From Nocardia neocaledoniensis (GTDB lineage Bacteria; Actinomycetota; Actinomycetes; Mycobacteriales; Mycobacteriaceae): a stretch of DNA of 64,000 bases. The stretch spans positions 248,001 through 312,000 of the forward strand of contig NZ_QGTL01000002.1 of the NCBI RefSeq assembly GCF_003182135.1. Direction: 5' to 3'. The position numbers were made by a program, and so were the translations under genes. Every line of letters starts with the position of its first letter. Positions within the stretch are counted from its first letter, which is position 1. A model generated the notes under the pieces. The model was not told the DNA's origin, did no database searches, and saw nothing but the letters and a program-made list of their open reading frames with translations. Below, piece after piece: positions 36,559 through 45,225 of the stretch.

Positions 36559-36885
36559 CTACCTAGTTCGACATTTCTGTCGAGACCTGATCACGGTCGC
36601 TGGGTGGACACGGAGGCGGATTGCGCCGTCGAATGCGGGTGCGAACCCGAATTCATCGGCCGGAGCTGCCGGTGCCGCGGCGGCGGTCGGCTGCCAACCC
36701 ACGCTGGGCTTGTCCTGGAGACGAATCGGGGTGTGCTGATGGACGACAGTCATCGGCACAGCGGTGGTATCGACGCCGGACAGACCGGTCCCCTGCAGAG
36801 CGAGGACCCCCCGGGAGGCCGACACCACGGACACGTTCACCAGAACGCGATTGTCGATCGCGTTGTAAGCGGTGATGCTGTTCAT
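36559..36885 (-). CDS. upstream ORF in the whiB7 leader
   Basis: A 108-codon frame starting at ATG 36885 with a very strong ribosome site (AGGAGGGAGG, 8 bases upstream). It begins MNSITAYNAIDNRVLVNVSV and ends 20 bases before the attenuator stem. The translated product has no recognised domain and its second half looks like unconstrained GC-rich sequence, so the act of translation probably matters more than the peptide. Stalling of ribosomes by translation inhibitors on this ORF would be expected to alter folding of the terminator. It is longer than I would expect for a leader ORF; an internal frame could be the real sensor. Confidence 0.55.
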   Translation of the reverse strand: MNSITAYNAIDNRVLVNVSVVSASRGVLALQGTGLSGVDTTAVPMTVVHQHTPIRLQDKPSVGWQPTAAAAPAAPADEFGFAPAFDGAIRLRVHPATVIRSRQKCRTR

Positions 36886-36957
36886 CTGACTGCCTCCCTC
36901 CTGAACTCGTGTGCTGATAGTTACCCGCGCCGAGATCACTCTCGGTGCGTGTTCTCC

Positions 36958-36994
36958 ACCATAGGCAATGATCGAGAACCGAACAACCTATTTT
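36958..36994 (-). promoter_or_regulatory. WhiB7-type promoter of whiB7
   Basis: Reading the minus strand: AAAAT (36994-36990), AGG, then -35 TTGTTC (36986-36981), a 17-bp spacer and -10 TATGGT (36963-36958). The AT-rich element 3 bp upstream of the -35 is the hallmark bound by the WhiB7 AT-hook, implying positive autoregulation. Transcription should start near 36951, giving a leader of about 530 nt (36422-36951). The AT-box abuts the uvrD2 stop codon. Confidence 0.85.
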
Positions 36995-39151
36995 CTACCT
37001 GCGGTTTTGTGTCGTAGCCCGCATCCGGGACGCGACGATGGCGAGCACGTCGGCGCCGTACTGTTCGATCTTCTTCTGGCCGATCCCCGCGATGGCGCCC
37101 AGCGCGGCGTCGTCGGCGGGCAGTTGTTCGGCGATAGCGGTGAGCGTGGTGTCGGTGAACACCACGAAGTCGCGTACGCGCAGGACCTCGGCCTTCTCGG
37201 CCCGCCACTCCTGGAGTGCCTCGAGTAGCTGGGGGTCCACCTCGCCGGGGCAGCGGCGGCACCGCCCGAGCATCGTGGCGTAGGTACCGATCAGCGGTTT
37301 GGCGCAGACCCGGCACAGCGGCCGCTTGCCGTCGGCGTCCTTCGGACCGGTCGCGGCGGCGGCGATTCGCGAGGCAGGCGAGTCGTCGGGGACCAGGCCG
37401 TTGAGGAACCGGGAGCGCCTGCGCGAGCGCCGTCCGCCCTCGGCGCGGGCCAGCGCCCACGACACGGCGAGGTGTTCGCGCGCGCGGGTCACCCCGACGT
37501 AGAGCAGCCTGCGCTCCTCCTCCAGCCCCGCCTGGTCGGACGGGCTGCCGTCGTCGCCGAGGACGTGCTGGATGGGCAGGGTGCCGTCGCTGACGCCGAC
37601 GAGGAAGACCGCGTCCCACTCGAGGCCCTTGGCCGCGTGCAGCGAGGCCAGGGTGACGCCGTCGACGGTCGGCGGATGCTTGGCCTCGGCGCGGGTGGCG
37701 AGTTCACGAAGCAGGCCGGTGAGGTCGATCTCGTCGTCGTGGCCCACCAGTTCCTCGGTGAGCTGCACCAGCGCGAGCAGCGAGGACCAGCGTTCCTTGG
37801 CCTGCGCGCCCGCGGGTTCCTCGGCGGTGAGCCCGACCGGGGCCAGCGCGGCGCGGACCAGGGTGATCAGTTCGGCGCCGCTGCGCGCCTCGTCGGGCAG
37901 GTCGTCGCGGGCCTCGACCTGACGCAGCGCCTGGACCGCCTGGCGCACCTCCTGCCGTTGGAAGAAGCCCTCGCCGCCGCGCACCTGGAACGGGATGTCG
38001 CGCGCGCCGAGTGCCTGTTCGAACGGCTCGGACTGGGCGTTGATGCGGTACAGGACCGCGATCTCGGCGGCGGGGGTGCCCGCGGCGATCAGCTTCTTGA
38101 TCTTGTTCGCCACGTCGGCGGCCTCGGCGGGCACGTCGGGATACTCGGCGAACTCCGGTTCGGGACCGTCGGGCCGCTGGCCGATCAGCGCGAGCCTGGT
38201 CCCCGCGATGCGACCGCGCGCGGCGCCGATCACCCGGTTGGCCAGCGACACCACCTGCGGAGTCGAGCGGTAGTCGCGTTCGAGCCGGACGACGGTGGCG
38301 TCGGGGAAGCGGCGGGAGAAGTCGAGCAGGTAGTTCGGGGTGGCGCCGGTGAAGGAGTAGATGGTCTGGTTGGCGTCACCGACGACGGTGAGGTCGTCGC
38401 GCTCGCCCAGCCAGGCGTCGAGCACCCGCTGCTGCAACGGGGTGACGTCCTGGTACTCGTCGACGACGAAGCTGCGGTAGCGGCCGCGGAACTCGTCGGC
38501 CACGGCCGGATAGTCCTCGAGCGCGGCGGCGGTGTGCAGCAGCAGGTCGTCGAAGTCGAGCAGCAGGCCCTCGGCGGAGGTCTTCATGGATTCGTAGGCC
38601 GAGTACACCTGAGCAACCCGGCTGACCTCGACGGGCGCGTCCCGATGATGCCTGGCGGCCGTGGCCGGATAGTCCTCCGGCGCGATCAGCGACGCCTTGG
38701 CCCACTCGATCTCGCTGAGCAGGTCGCGGATGAGCTCGGTGGAGGTGCCCAGCCCGGCGCGGTGCGCGGCCTGGGAGACCACCGGGAACTTGCTGTCGAG
38801 CAGCCGCCACGGCACGTCACCGACCACCTGCGGCCAGAAGTAGCGCAGCTGCCGCAGCGCGGCGGCGTGGAAGGTGCGGGCCTGGACCTGTCCGGCCTCG
38901 CCGCCGAGCCCCATCGACCGCAGCCGGCCGCGCATCTCCCCCGCCGCCCGCGCGGTGAAGGTGACGGCGAGGACCTGGTCGGCCTTGACGTGTCCGCCCG
39001 CGATCAGGTGCGCGATCCGGTGCGTGATGGTCCTGGTCTTACCGGTCCCCGCTCCGGCGAGCACACAGACCGGTCCTCGTGGCGCCCGCACCGCGGCGGC
39101 CTGTTCCGGGTCGAGGGCGGTGAGATCGAGTGCTGGCACGGGCACCATCAT
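36995..39151 (-). CDS. uvrD2: ATP-dependent DNA helicase UvrD2
   Basis: A 718-residue superfamily 1A 3'-5' helicase. ATG 39151 (or the next ATG, 39148) begins [17 protein letters not shown]; the ORF is open further but without support. Motifs in order: Walker [10 protein letters not shown] at 33-41, [14 protein letters not shown], the DExx motif [28 protein letters not shown], and [23 protein letters not shown]-terminal Cys-x2-Cys...Cys-x2-Cys zinc region (CRVCAKPL...CRRC) precedes an HRDC domain, the arrangement that distinguishes UvrD2 from UvrD1. Divergent from mrx1 by 73 bp. Confidence 0.93.
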   Translation of the reverse strand: MMVPVPALDLTALDPEQAAAVRAPRGPVCVLAGAGTGKTRTITHRIAHLIAGGHVKADQVLAVTFTARAAGEMRGRLRSMGLGGEAGQVQARTFHAAALRQLRYFWPQVVGDVPWRLLDSKFPVVSQAAHRAGLGTSTELIRDLLSEIEWAKASLIAPEDYPATAARHHRDAPVEVSRVAQVYSAYESMKTSAEGLLLDFDDLLLHTAAALEDYPAVADEFRGRYRSFVVDEYQDVTPLQQRVLDAWLGERDDLTVVGDANQTIYSFTGATPNYLLDFSRRFPDATVVRLERDYRSTPQVVSLANRVIGAARGRIAGTRLALIGQRPDGPEPEFAEYPDVPAEAADVANKIKKLIAAGTPAAEIAVLYRINAQSEPFEQALGARDIPFQVRGGEGFFQRQEVRQAVQALRQVEARDDLPDEARSGAELITLVRAALAPVGLTAEEPAGAQAKERWSSLLALVQLTEELVGHDDEIDLTGLLRELATRAEAKHPPTVDGVTLASLHAAKGLEWDAVFLVGVSDGTLPIQHVLGDDGSPSDQAGLEEERRLLYVGVTRAREHLAVSWALARAEGGRRSRRRSRFLNGLVPDDSPASRIAAAATGPKDADGKRPLCRVCAKPLIGTYATMLGRCRRCPGEVDPQLLEALQEWRAEKAEVLRVRDFVVFTDTTLTAIAEQLPADDAALGAIAGIGQKKIEQYGADVLAIVASRMRATTQNRR

Positions 39152-39224
39152 GACAGCGCCCGCCGACAACCGGGCCCGACGCCCGCCCCGGAACAGGAAA
39201 CGCGTCCCCGACGTTGCACATCGC

Positions 39225-39482
39225 GTGACTGAAGCAACCACTGATCTGACGATGTACTCGACCACCTGGTGCGGCTACTGCCGTCGCCTCAAGACCCAGC
39301 TCGACGAGGCGGGCATCACCTACACGGTGATCGACATCGAGGACGACCCCGCTTCGGCCGAGTTCGTCGGCAGCGTCAACAACGGCAACCACGTCGTCCC
39401 GACGATCAAGTACCGCGACGGCTCGACGGCGACCAACCCGTCGCTGGCCCAGGTCAAGCAGGCGCTGGCCGCCCAGGCCTGA
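39225..39482 (+). CDS. mrx1: mycoredoxin (mycothiol-dependent glutaredoxin-like)
   Basis: An 85-residue thioredoxin-fold protein from GTG 39225. The active site WCGYC (Cys16, Cys19) and the [16 protein letters not shown] and [12 protein letters not shown] (cis-Pro) segments match mycoredoxin-1, which reduces protein-mycothiol mixed disulfides using mycothiol. Position next to uvrD2 and nudC is the standard one in mycothiol-producing actinobacteria. Confidence 0.93.
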   Translation: MTEATTDLTMYSTTWCGYCRRLKTQLDEAGITYTVIDIEDDPASAEFVGSVNNGNHVVPTIKYRDGSTATNPSLAQVKQALAAQA

Positions 39483-39491
39483 GCCGGGTCG

Positions 39492-40382
39492 CTACTGCGC
39501 CCAGCTCTCGATGATCGTGCGCGCGATCGAGATGGAGCCGGGGACCAGGAGGCGGGCGCCGGACTCGCGCGCCGACCAGTCCCCCGCGTGCAGAGCCGCA
39601 CGGACCTCGTCGCGGGTGAACCAGTGCGCCTCGGCGATCTCGCCGTCGGAGAACACCAGCTCCTGCGCCGGGTCGCCGACGGCGGCGAAGCCGACCATGA
39701 GCGAGCGCGGGAACGGCCACGGCTGGCTGCCGAGGTAGTGGATGTCGCTGACGTCGACGCCCACCTCCTCGCGGATCTCGCGTTCGACGCAGTGCTCGAG
39801 CGATTCACCGACCTCGACGAAACCGGCCAGCAGCGAGAACATCGTCGCGGGCCAGGCGTGCTGACGCGCGAGCAGCACCCGATCGGCCCCGTCGTGGACC
39901 AGGCAGATGATGGCCGGATCGATGCGCGGGAACTCCTCGTCGCCCGCGGCGGTGAGCCGGGACCACCCACCCCTGGACACGGTGGTCGCGGTGCCGTCGC
40001 CGCCGTGGAAGCCGGCGCGATCGTGCCAGTTCAGCAGCGCGTAGGCGGTCGCGAGCAGGTCGGCGGTGAAGTCGTCGACGGCGCCGAGCGTGCGCAGATC
40101 CTTCAGTACCCCGTCGAGTTCGGGCGTGCGCACGGCCCAGACGTGCGCGTCCTCGACAACGCCGAGGAACACCGCGCCGGGACCGGGCGCCTCGGCGACC
40201 GACAGCGCCGCGTCGAGCACGACGGCGGTGTCCTCGACCCGGACCCGCCCGCGCGGGTCGACGCGCAGGACCTTCGCTTTCGCCCAGCCGGTACGCAGGG
40301 CCTCGGGATCGAGGCGCACGTGCTCGGCTCGATCGATGGTGGAACGCGACAGCAGCGGAACGTCTTTCAGGCGGAAGGACAC
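39492..40382 (-). CDS. nudC: NAD(H) pyrophosphatase NudC (Nudix), zinc site lost
   Basis: A 296-residue Nudix hydrolase that cleaves NADH/NAD to NMNH/NMN and AMP and may remove NAD caps from RNA. The Nudix box reads GFVEVGESLEHCVEREIREE and the NADH-specific motif SQPWPFPRSLM follows. The four zinc-ribbon Cys of E. coli NudC are all replaced (FHGGDG and RLTAAGDEEFPR where Cys pairs are expected), so this form should fold without zinc. The start is GTG 40382. Convergent with mrx1 (9-bp gap). Confidence 0.92.
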   Translation of the reverse strand: MSFRLKDVPLLSRSTIDRAEHVRLDPEALRTGWAKAKVLRVDPRGRVRVEDTAVVLDAALSVAEAPGPGAVFLGVVEDAHVWAVRTPELDGVLKDLRTLGAVDDFTADLLATAYALLNWHDRAGFHGGDGTATTVSRGGWSRLTAAGDEEFPRIDPAIICLVHDGADRVLLARQHAWPATMFSLLAGFVEVGESLEHCVEREIREEVGVDVSDIHYLGSQPWPFPRSLMVGFAAVGDPAQELVFSDGEIAEAHWFTRDEVRAALHAGDWSARESGARLLVPGSISIARTIIESWAQ

Positions 40383-40423
40383 ACCGCCGAGCCTAGCCCT
40401 GTCGCGCGTGTCGCGTCGCGGCG

Positions 40424-41479
40424 CTACTTGGCGCTGCGCCGGATGTAGAGCAGTTTGTCGCCCGCTTCGAGCGCGTCGACCTCGGGTTCGCCGACGCGGA
40501 TGAGGTCGCCGTCGCGGACGACGCCGAGCACGATCTCGCTCAGATGCCGCGGCGAGCCGCCCACCTCGCCCGGTTCGACATCGCGCTCCGCGACCGCGAA
40601 GCCCTGCTCGGGGGTGAGCAGGTCCTCCATCATCTCCACGACGGTCGGGGTGGTGGTGGCGATGCCGAGCAGGCGGCCCGCGGTCTCCGACGACACCACC
40701 ACCGAGTCGGCGCCGGACTGGCGCACGAGGTGGGTGTTCTCGGCCTCACGGATGGCGACGACGATCTTGGCGGTCTTGTTCAGTTCGCGGGCGGTGAGCG
40801 TCACCAGGGTGGCGGTGTCGTCGCGGTTGGTGGCCACGATCACCGAGGCCGCGCGCTGCACGCCGGTCAGCCGGAGCACATCGGACTTCGTCGCCGAGCC
40901 GTGCACGGTGACCAGTCCCGCACTGGCCGCCGCCTCGAGCGCGACCGCGTCGGTGTCGACGACCACGATGTCGGACTGCGCCACCCCGTCACCGAGCATG
41001 GCGTCGATGGCGGTGCGTCCCTTGGTGCCGTAACCGACGACGACGGTGTGATTGCGCACGGTGTGCCTCCATCGCTGAATCTTGAACGCCTGCCGCGACC
41101 GTTCGGTGAGCACGCTGAGGGTGGTGCCGACGAGCACGATCAGGAACAGGATGCGCAGGGGGGTGATGACGATCGTGTTGATGAGCCGGGCCGACGGGCT
41201 GGCCGGGGTGATGTCGCCGTAGCCGGTGGTCGACAGCGACACCGTGGCGTAGTACAGCGCGTCGAGGAACGACAGTTCGTTGCCGGTGTTGTCGTGGTAG
41301 CCGGCGCGTCCGAGATAGACGACGGTCGCGGCGGTGAGCAGCAGCGCGATCGCGACCAGCACGCGCCGGGTCAGCGAGATCCACGGGCTGGTCTGTACCG
41401 CCGGGATCCGCAACAGTCCGACCAGCGCGTAGTCCGGGCTGCTGCTGAGCCCGATCGGAGTGCGTCTACCCCCGAACAT
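40424..41479 (-). CDS. potassium channel protein with RCK (TrkA-N) domain
   Basis: A 351-residue channel. ATG 41479 has GGAGGGG upstream. The layout is two membrane helices (about 36-56 and 107-127) flanking a pore loop with the selectivity filter TTGYGD at 84-89, then a cytosolic TrkA-N Rossmann domain (VVVGYGTKGRTAIDAML) and a TrkA-C domain to the end. It should form a K+ channel gated by a nucleotide or cation. Homologous to Rv3200c by position. It precedes nudC by 41 bp on the same strand and may be cotranscribed with it. Confidence 0.92.
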   Translation of the reverse strand: MFGGRRTPIGLSSSPDYALVGLLRIPAVQTSPWISLTRRVLVAIALLLTAATVVYLGRAGYHDNTGNELSFLDALYYATVSLSTTGYGDITPASPSARLINTIVITPLRILFLIVLVGTTLSVLTERSRQAFKIQRWRHTVRNHTVVVGYGTKGRTAIDAMLGDGVAQSDIVVVDTDAVALEAAASAGLVTVHGSATKSDVLRLTGVQRAASVIVATNRDDTATLVTLTARELNKTAKIVVAIREAENTHLVRQSGADSVVVSSETAGRLLGIATTTPTVVEMMEDLLTPEQGFAVAERDVEPGEVGGSPRHLSEIVLGVVRDGDLIRVGEPEVDALEAGDKLLYIRRSAK

Positions 41480-41562
41480 CGCCCCTCCTCTCGCTCGACC
41501 CGGCGCCGACTCGTCGGGCTCCGGCACAACCGGGGAGCCTACTGCGTGTGAGCCCGTCCGGC

Positions 41563-44500
41563 TCACTCGACATCCGGGGCGGGGGCGGCGTCGCGGATCA
41601 GTTGTTCCAGCTCTCGCGGCCCCGCCAGGTCGGTGGGCGCGATGGTGCGGCCGGAGCGCACGTAATGGAATGCCGCGCCGACCCGTTGGAGCATCTGGTC
41701 CTCGGTGGCGCCGGTGCGCGCGGCCATCAGCCGCGCCCACGCCAGCCGGTAGACGGCCAGCTGCACGGCCACGGCGGGTTCGTCGGCGGGGCCGGGTTCG
41801 GCGCCCGTCTTCCAGTCGACGACGATCCAGCGGCCGCCCGGTTCGGCGAAGACCGCGTCCATCCGGCCGCGGATGACCGTGCCCGCGATGCTGGTCTCGA
41901 ACGGCACTTCCACATCGATCGGACTGCGCTGCGCCCAGGGTGAGCGACGGAACGCGGCCTGCATGGCGGCGAGTTCCCGGTCGGCGCGGCCGAGTTCGGC
42001 CGTGCTGTCGGCGGCGCCGGGCAGTTCGTCGAGGCCGAGCAGTTGTTCGGTGCCGAACCAGGACTGCACCCAGGCGTGAAAGGCCGTGCCGCGCCGGGCC
42101 ATCGGGTTCGGCGGATACGGCAGCGGGCGGCGCAGCCGGGCGGCCAGCCGGGTGGGGTCGGCGCGCAGTTCGACCAGCGCGGTGGCGGGCAGCTGGCCGG
42201 GCAGCTCCACCCGCTGGTCGGCGAGTTCGGCGGCGGTGAACTCGGCGAGCAGCGCGTCGACGTCGGTGGCCCAGCCCTCGGGGTCGTCCGCGTCGTCGTC
42301 GGGTGCGGCGGGGCGCGCCCGCAGCTCGTCGAGGGCCGCGCGCACGAGCGCGGCGCCCTGTTCGATCGGGTCGCGGCGCCCGCCGAGCGGATCGCGCGGC
42401 CACTGGGCGGTCGGCGGGTTGTCGGCGAAGGGGTTGACGGCCTCGGGCGGCGGCGGATCGTCCCAGCGCGCGATGGTGGCGACGCCGAAGGCGGGGCTGT
42501 CGGGGTCCTCGTTCGCCTGCTTCAGGTCGAGCAGGAACTCCGAGGGCCCCTTCTGCGAGGTGCCGGTCTCGGGCCAGTAGTAGGCCGAGACCAGCAGGAC
42601 CCGTTCGGTTCTGGTGAGCGCGACGTAGAAGAGGCGGCGTTCCTCGTCGAGGCGGCGGCTCTTGAGCGCGTCCTTGTGCTCGGCGATGGCGCGTTCGAGT
42701 TCGGCGCGATCGCCGACGCCGCTCAGGTCCAGGACCGGCACGCCCTCCGAGGCGTCGGGCTGGGCCCGGTCACCGCGCAGCGAGGTGGGCAGCTCGGTGA
42801 GCGCACCGAGCCAGGTGCTCAGCGCCGTGGTCGACGGGAACACCGTGGCGCTCACGTGCGGCACCGCGACGACCTCCCATTCCAGGCCCTTGGCCGCGTG
42901 CACGGTGAGCACCTGCACGCGGTCACGCGCGACCTCCACTTCGCCCGGCTCCAAACCGTTCTCGACGGATTCGGCGGCGGTGAAGAAGGCCAGCAGCCCG
43001 CTCAGCGAGGCGCGCGAGTCGGCCGCGTAACCGGCCACCACCTCGGCGAAGGCGTCGAGGTGTTCGCGGCCCGCGCCGCCGCCCGCGATGGCGCGCCGCG
43101 TCTGGGTCTCCACCCCGACGCCGATGGTGCGTTCGACATCGGCGACGAGTTCGACCAGGGGCTGGCCGCTGCGTTCGCGCAGCGCGGCCAGTTCCTCGCC
43201 GAGCGCGACGATCCGGGTGTAGCCGGACTCCGAATACTGGTCCGGCGCACCGGGATCGGCGATGGCGTCGGCCAGGCCCGCCTGCTCGGTGGGCTCCGGC
43301 GCGACCTCGCGCAACGCGCTCGCCAGGCCCGCGGCGTCGGTGATGGTGGTGGCGGCGTCCCCGGAGAGACTGCCGATCGAGAGCATCCGCGCCCGTCGCG
43401 CGAGCGCGGCCAGGTCGGCCACGCCGATGCGCCACCGGGCGCCGGTGAGAATGCGGATCGCCGCGCTGCCGGTGCCGGGCTCGGCGATCAGGCGCAGGGT
43501 GGCCACGATGTCGGCGACCTCCGGCGTCGCCAGCAGCCCGCCGAGACCTACGATTTCGACCGGCAGCCCCTGTTCGCGCAGCGCCTCGGCCAGGGGCGCC
43601 GCGTCGGCGTTGCGGCGGATCAGCACGGCCGAGGTCGGCGGTGGCCGCTCGGCCTCGCGTGCCGCCGCCCATTCGGCCGCGATCCGTTCGGCGATCCAGT
43701 CCCGTTCCTGCGCCACGGTCTCGGTGAGCGCCAACTCGACGGTGCCCTGCTCGGCCTGTGGTTTGGCGCGCAGCGCGTCCACCGTCGCGCCACCGGCAGC
43801 CTCGGCCCGCACGCGGAGCGGATCGGCCACCAGGTTCGCCAGCGCCAGGGCTTCCGGCGGATTCCGCCAGCTCGTCAGCAGCGGCAGGATGGGCGCGGGA
43901 ACCCCCGGCGCCGCCGGGAAATCGGTGGCGAAGCGGGGCAGGTTGGCCGCGGACGCGCCGCGCCAGCCGTAGATCGACTGCATGGGATCACCGACCGCGG
44001 TCACCGCGAGCGCGCCGGAGTCGGCTACCCCGCCACGCGGCCCGGACGTCGCGACATGCGAATCCTCTTCCACGGCACCAGTTTCCCGCGCGGCGAGGTC
44101 GGCCGCCGCTGTGTGCTCGGCGTGCGCCCGGCCGGGCCGATCGCTGTTCCCGGCCCGTGCTGCCCTCGACGACGAGGGCGGCCCTGAGTTCGCGGTCCCG
44201 GCACCGGGCACAGACGGCGCGGGCGACCACAGCATCTCCTCGTCCGCCGCAGGGGGCGGCGCCGTCGCGCGCACTCGCACCGGTCGCGGTCGCGTCTGCC
44301 GCACGGCGTCGGCGTTGCCGAACAGCGCCGACAGCAGGACCCGCTGAGCGTGCCCGGTGTCCTGGTATTCGTCGAGCAGGACAAGTTTGAACCGGGCGCG
44401 TTCGGCCTCGGCGACCTCGGGATGGTCCACCGCCAGCTGCGCGGCCAGCGACATCTGGGAGCCGAAATCCAGTGCGCCGCGCCGGTTCAGCGCCTCGGCG

Positions 44501-45225
44501 AGCTGGCCGACCAGCGGCAGCAGCGCCACCCGCTCGCGTTGCGCGTCGACCACGCCGGTCAGCGCCTTGCTCGGCCCGCCGCGCTGCCGTGGACCGGCGG
44601 GCAGGGTGTAGACGAGCTTCTCCAGTTCCGCGTGCGCCTCGGCGAGCTGTTCGGGTTCCACCAGGTGCTCGGCGAGCTGGCCCGCGAGCGCGAGCACCGC
44701 CTCGGTCACCGAGACCGGGGTGCGCTCGGTGTCGAGATCACCGTCCCACGAACGCACCACCTCGTGCGCGAGCTGCCAGAGCTGGGTCTGGGTGAGCAGC
44801 GCCGCCGACGGTTCGACGGGCAGCAGCAGGCCGTGCGCGGTGAGCAGTCTGCCCGCGTAGGAGTGGTAGGTGCTGATCTCGGGTTCGGCGCCGGAGATCA
44901 GCGTGCGCAGCGCGCCGGTCGGGTCGATCTCGCGCACCAGCGGCGCGCCGGCCAGCCGGGCCAGGCGGGTGCGGATGCGGGAGGTCAACTGCTGCGCGGC
45001 TTTCCGTGTGAAGGTGAGGCCGAGCACCTCGTCGGGCGCGACCAGCCGGTTGGCCACCATCCACACCACGCGCGCGGCCATCGTCTCCGTCTTGCCCGCG
45101 CCCGCACCCGCCACCACCAGCGTCGGGCCCGGCGGCGCGGCGATCACGGCCGCCTGCTCGTCGGTCGGCGGCGGGAGGCCGAGCGCGTCGGCCAGCCGTT
45201 GCGGGGTGACGCGCACGCCGCTCAC
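41563..45225 (-). CDS. adnB: AdnB subunit of the AdnAB helicase-nuclease
   Basis: A 1220-residue helicase-nuclease that with AdnA resects double-strand DNA ends. GTG 45225 overlaps the adnA stop (GTGA). Walker A GAGAGKTE is at about 40-47, Walker B LVLLDEYQDT near 285, motif III VTAVGDPMQSIYGWRGA near 405, and [19 protein letters not shown] further on. The C-terminal RecB-type nuclease has GRMDAVFAEPGGRWIVVDWKTG and AVQLAVYRLAW. A disordered segment of roughly 90 residues (about 308-400) is inserted between the DExx motif and motif III. The protein is somewhat longer than mycobacterial AdnB (about 1100 residues from memory). Confidence 0.93.
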   Translation of the reverse strand: MSGVRVTPQRLADALGLPPPTDEQAAVIAAPPGPTLVVAGAGAGKTETMAARVVWMVANRLVAPDEVLGLTFTRKAAQQLTSRIRTRLARLAGAPLVREIDPTGALRTLISGAEPEISTYHSYAGRLLTAHGLLLPVEPSAALLTQTQLWQLAHEVVRSWDGDLDTERTPVSVTEAVLALAGQLAEHLVEPEQLAEAHAELEKLVYTLPAGPRQRGGPSKALTGVVDAQRERVALLPLVGQLAEALNRRGALDFGSQMSLAAQLAVDHPEVAEAERARFKLVLLDEYQDTGHAQRVLLSALFGNADAVRQTRPRPVRVRATAPPPAADEEMLWSPAPSVPGAGTANSGPPSSSRAARAGNSDRPGRAHAEHTAAADLAARETGAVEEDSHVATSGPRGGVADSGALAVTAVGDPMQSIYGWRGASAANLPRFATDFPAAPGVPAPILPLLTSWRNPPEALALANLVADPLRVRAEAAGGATVDALRAKPQAEQGTVELALTETVAQERDWIAERIAAEWAAAREAERPPPTSAVLIRRNADAAPLAEALREQGLPVEIVGLGGLLATPEVADIVATLRLIAEPGTGSAAIRILTGARWRIGVADLAALARRARMLSIGSLSGDAATTITDAAGLASALREVAPEPTEQAGLADAIADPGAPDQYSESGYTRIVALGEELAALRERSGQPLVELVADVERTIGVGVETQTRRAIAGGGAGREHLDAFAEVVAGYAADSRASLSGLLAFFTAAESVENGLEPGEVEVARDRVQVLTVHAAKGLEWEVVAVPHVSATVFPSTTALSTWLGALTELPTSLRGDRAQPDASEGVPVLDLSGVGDRAELERAIAEHKDALKSRRLDEERRLFYVALTRTERVLLVSAYYWPETGTSQKGPSEFLLDLKQANEDPDSPAFGVATIARWDDPPPPEAVNPFADNPPTAQWPRDPLGGRRDPIEQGAALVRAALDELRARPAAPDDDADDPEGWATDVDALLAEFTAAELADQRVELPGQLPATALVELRADPTRLAARLRRPLPYPPNPMARRGTAFHAWVQSWFGTEQLLGLDELPGAADSTAELGRADRELAAMQAAFRRSPWAQRSPIDVEVPFETSIAGTVIRGRMDAVFAEPGGRWIVVDWKTGAEPGPADEPAVAVQLAVYRLAWARLMAARTGATEDQMLQRVGAAFHYVRSGRTIAPTDLAGPRELEQLIRDAAPAPDVE

